Assembly (NCBI GenBank): GCA_035236585.1
Contig: CP141139.1
Location: 42,169,217 to 42,233,216, forward strand
Direction of reading: 5' to 3'
Source: Warburgia ugandensis
Lineage: Eukaryota; Streptophyta; Magnoliopsida; Canellales; Canellaceae
Length of the DNA stretch: 64,000 bases
A program made the translations under genes and the position numbers. The notes beneath the pieces are model-generated. The model saw nothing but the letters and a program-made list of their open reading frames with translations. It was not told the origin of the DNA and searched no databases. Shown here piece after piece: positions 60,557-64,000 of this stretch. Position 1 is the first letter of the stretch; each line of letters starts with the position of its first letter.

Positions 60557-61466
60557 TGTAGATTTTTCATAAATTTTCTCTCTCCTTACCTCCTTTATTT
60601 TCTCTTTCCTTCTTCCTTAATTTTCTCATTTGAAAATTTGGAATCAAGGGGGATACACTTGCTTGCATGGGAAAGTCATCCAACTCCTTTGGTTGTCTCC
60701 TCCTTTGGTTGAGTAAGAGAGAGAGAGTGAAAGTGTCTTCTTGTGGCCCCAATCTTCTAACTTGTTTTGTTTTAGAAAAAGCTCTCATCATATGTGTATC
60801 CATTGTATGTGATTTGAGCTTCTATTAGAAGCTTCCTAATGTAGTAGAATAATTTTATTCATGCATGGGAAGTTTAGTCACCTTTACTTTTGATAAGAAT
60901 ACCCTCCTTAGTACAAATAAGGTCTGGCAATGATTTAGGGTTTCTAATGGCTTTGCTTTGATAACAACATTCCCATAACATTCAAATCCTCAGAACTTCA
61001 TGATTTATGGCATCTAGGCCCATGATGTTGATTGGACAACGGTCTCACTCTTTTTTAAGGGTTTATGCATACTAAAATAACATTTTTTAATTATACCCTA
61101 ATTCTACAAAATGTGAAATAAACCTAATTAGTTATATTTTAGAGAATTCTAGGGTTAAAAACTACTAAATATAGAGGTATTACATATAATATTTCTAAGT
61201 ATATCATTTTCATGCCTTGAATGATTTTATTTAATGAAACATAGTCATTTTTGTTTGCAAGCCAATTCAATTTTCATTTTGTAGGAATACTTTGTATGTT
61301 GGCTTGTTGACTTAACCCATGCATCTTGATGTTTGTCTTCAGGATTTGATTATTCTTAGTGATTTTTGTCTTTGAAAAAAACTTCATATGCTAGATGGAT
61401 TTCATTTTATGATTTGAAGTCTTTGTTCCATTTATTATCTTCTTTTCTAATTTGTATCTCGTGTGG
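60557..61466. other. Flank to the right of the CACTA terminus
   Basis: AT-rich DNA with a short GA-rich run near 60715-60735 and a small inverted repeat (gagcttctattagaagctt) near 60812. No gene or element recognised. Confidence 0.35.
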
Positions 61467-64000
61467 TGTGACAACATTCATTATTTTTCAAATGCAAATA
61501 GCAGAAGATATTTAAAAATTTTCAATATAATCTTTCTTTTGTACAAGTTTATCAAAACCTGAATGTCATCTACACCACAACAATACATTTAAGAGGTTAT
61601 AAAACCAATGAGTTTATAATTTACATTTTCTAGGATTCTATCCAGTTACAACTTACAGTCCAACTGTATAAATGCATATATACATACATGTCTAAGAAGA
61701 TAAAATGCAAGTCATATACTTATATTATCAGCAATCTTGCACTATTGTTGTCCTTGTATAGAGTTCCATCTACCTTTAGTTGTTTATCCTTCAATCACTT
61801 TCTTCAAAACATGAGACATTGTAAACAAATTTGCAATGTCTCAACACGCTATGCTTGGTAGGTGTTTGAGCATCTACTTTGTTAATAAACACAAAGCCGA
61901 ATACAATTGGATATCCAGGCCATTTATAATCTGTTCTAAGGAATAATATATAGTCATACCATCTTAACCTTATAATAATACTCATATCACATACATCTCA
62001 ATTCATTTTAAGTAATTTCATATCATAACATTTCATAGTATATCAACTTGCGATATAAACATGTATGTCAATCCATCAAATAATATATCAGATCACTAGG
62101 TAGGCAAAATCCATGCCAAGTCAAATCAAAACAATTCATAATCACATGTCTCATGATAGTATAACACAATTTCATCCATGTACAACATTAGTACATGGAA
62201 AATCATAGGACATCCATGTAAAGGATAATTCATGCTGTTAGTATGCACAAATCAAAGATAAAATGATGAAACAATTAAATCACTTCTTGATTCAATATCA
62301 GGCAAATCCATGCCATATCAAATCAGAGCATATCAACTCACCATAGGCAAATTGATGCCAAACATACATTTGAGCATATCAGCTTACTATCAACAAATCC
62401 ATGCTAACAACCAAATAATAAATCAAATCATGCATACAAAATCAATCTCACAATTTATCTCAACTTGACCCATGACCATACCATGAGCACTTAGAAGCTA
62501 CCACTTAGAAACTAGTCAGTACCACATGCACCTGCCCTCTTAGGCCACCCTCATTGGTAAACCACAAGTACAAATTGTGAATCAAATTTTGATTACATGC
62601 AAGAAGATAAAAATGCGATGAAATACAAATCACAGTTAGGTATCAAACCAAAATGAGAGATCAAATCCACAAGATGCATAAATGAAATGCAGGTGTTAGT
62701 AGCTCTAATTAAGAATCTTAGACACTCCACATCTCTATCATTGTCATTCATGTGTCTCAATAACATCCATATATCATTATAATTCACACATCTCAAATCA
62801 TATCCACATACTAAATTAATCATCTAATACCATCATCATTAAAGGAAGATACATACCATCTTATTTAATCCATGAAGGATGATACATTCATAACTTATAA
62901 TCATATCATCTATTAATTCATTAAAATCTATCATAACATGTATTTGACTTAATACATTGTTATTTGGCTTGACCAATAATTTGGTCATAATTTGAATATA
63001 TGGATAAATTAAAGATGTCAGAACAACGTACCTGGAATAGTGGTTCCAATCTTTTGAAATCATTAGACGTCACACATAAAGGTTGATTAACTATCAAGAT
63101 CCACCGATCTCAATCTTTATGATGCAAATATAAGAAAAAATGTGTTTAAATTCATTAATTTATCTTTGACATATAGATCAATTCATCAAATCTTCAGTTG
63201 AATGGTTGGATGGCTCTTGATGCCTCATCTAATCTGCAGATCATTTGGATTTACTAATTTATATGTTTCAATCTTGTGGATTTGTGTTTCAAATCATAGA
63301 TTAGGGTCAAGAAATCCTCAACCTAACAATCTCACCACTGATCTTGTGAATCCATGTGGTAACCTAGTCAAATCTCGTAGATCAATGGTCTAATCAAGTA
63401 TTATGATGGTAGATCGTCATCGATCTGGTTTTGGATGATCGGATTGGACCTTCCATCAACTAATCCATAACTGATCTATCATTTGTATCACAATTCATTA
63501 CTAATGTGTATTGAAGTCACATTTTTCATAGATTTACCTTCTAATTGGGTTTTTAACAGTTGGCTGCTAAGATCTTAGTTTTTCCCTATGCACTACCAAG
63601 TTTTTGATTAAAAATTCAATGATTAATTGATTCCTAATCAATGATCTTTCTTCATGAATGAAAAGATCAAGTATGATTTATCCAAATCACAAAAGTTCCA
63701 ATTTTCCCTATTTTTAGGGTTCATTGGAAAAGGTTGCCATCTCCAGAGAAGGTGACCGGATTCCGGTCTTCGTCGGTGACATACATAGTATGAGAACTTC
63801 ACTAAATTGTAGAGATTTGTTTGAAATTTCCTAAATTAGTGTTCTATCTAGTTTTTATCTACAAATTCTACCAAAATCTTGAGTTTTTGGCTAGATTTTA
63901 TTTAACTTTTTAAAGTCACCATTTTTTACTATTTTTCTCAATTTTTTGCATTATTACTTGACACATTTTCATGAAACTAGAGGCCTTTTATTCATAATCA
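61467..64000 (-). mobile_element. Partial LTR of a further Ty3/gypsy element (fossil, runs off the window)
   Basis: Starts TGTGACAACATTC on the plus strand. About 160 bp in it has tccagttacaacttacagtc-like text, which parallels the family 2 LTR (tccagtcacagtacacagcc at 49802). It carries a stem-loop at 61813-61842 followed by aacacgctatgcttggta, as in the family at 10450. It is therefore probably a minus-strand LTR of the same broad lineage. Its inner end is not within the window, so solo or full element cannot be decided. Confidence 0.65.
61813..61842 (-). other. LTR stem-loop
   Basis: GAGACATTG...CAATGTCTC inverted repeat followed by ACACGCTATGCTTGGTA. It is the counterpart of the loops at 9834, 10871, 18641, 39431 and 47521, with matching changes on both arms (ACATTG/CAATGT instead of ATATTG/CAATAT). 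Confidence 0.65.

Overview
This looks like a slice of repeat-rich nuclear DNA from a flowering plant with a large, AT-rich genome. I found no host protein-coding gene and no rRNA or tRNA gene. Everything recognisable is a transposable element or a simple or tandem repeat. The plant assignment rests on four things: a CACTA (En/Spm) element with a Tnp2-type transposase and a Transposase_24/Ptta-like second ORF; Ty3/gypsy LTR elements with a tRNA-iMet primer site, very long LTRs and an MPP(K/R)R-type Gag start; a plant RTE-clade LINE; and an Au-type SINE. The species cannot be fixed from sequence alone.

Layout. 1-4.8 kb: fragments of a Ty1/copia gag, an Au SINE with target-site duplications, a small tandem array and unassigned AT-rich DNA. 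4.8-24.2 kb: the Tnp2 transposase of an old CACTA element, split into three pieces. One gap is a 4.3-kb solo LTR (5979-10275, plus strand). The other is a 12-kb gag-bearing LTR element (10450-22540, minus strand, TSD CTTAT). 24.2-33.4 kb: an (ACAT)n array, CACTA subterminal-like repeats, a pyrimidine-rich minisatellite present at two places, an uncertain LTR remnant and a roughly 590-bp tandem duplication. 33.4-35.2 kb, resuming at 47.58 kb: the CACTA second ORF, interrupted by a LARD-like element (35171-47576, LTR 4.7 kb). 48.3-48.9 kb: four copies of a ~147-bp tandem repeat. 49.26-60.2 kb: an RTE LINE interrupted by a second, different LARD-like element (49579-58091, TSD AAAAA). 60.27-60.56 kb: CACTA subterminal repeats and a terminal inverted repeat ending TAGTAGTG. 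61.47 kb to the end: a further minus-strand LTR of the same broad lineage that runs off the window.

The region is therefore a nested stack. The oldest visible layer is a CACTA element whose two genes are still recognisable. A LINE probably lies inside it, and long-LTR gypsy elements lie inside both. All the gypsy elements look non-autonomous: I could find no reverse transcriptase or integrase in any of the three internal regions. They share a TATA box, a conserved central block, a CpG-rich block and paired stem-loops near the LTR 3' end. The LTRs are the most structured sequence in the window.
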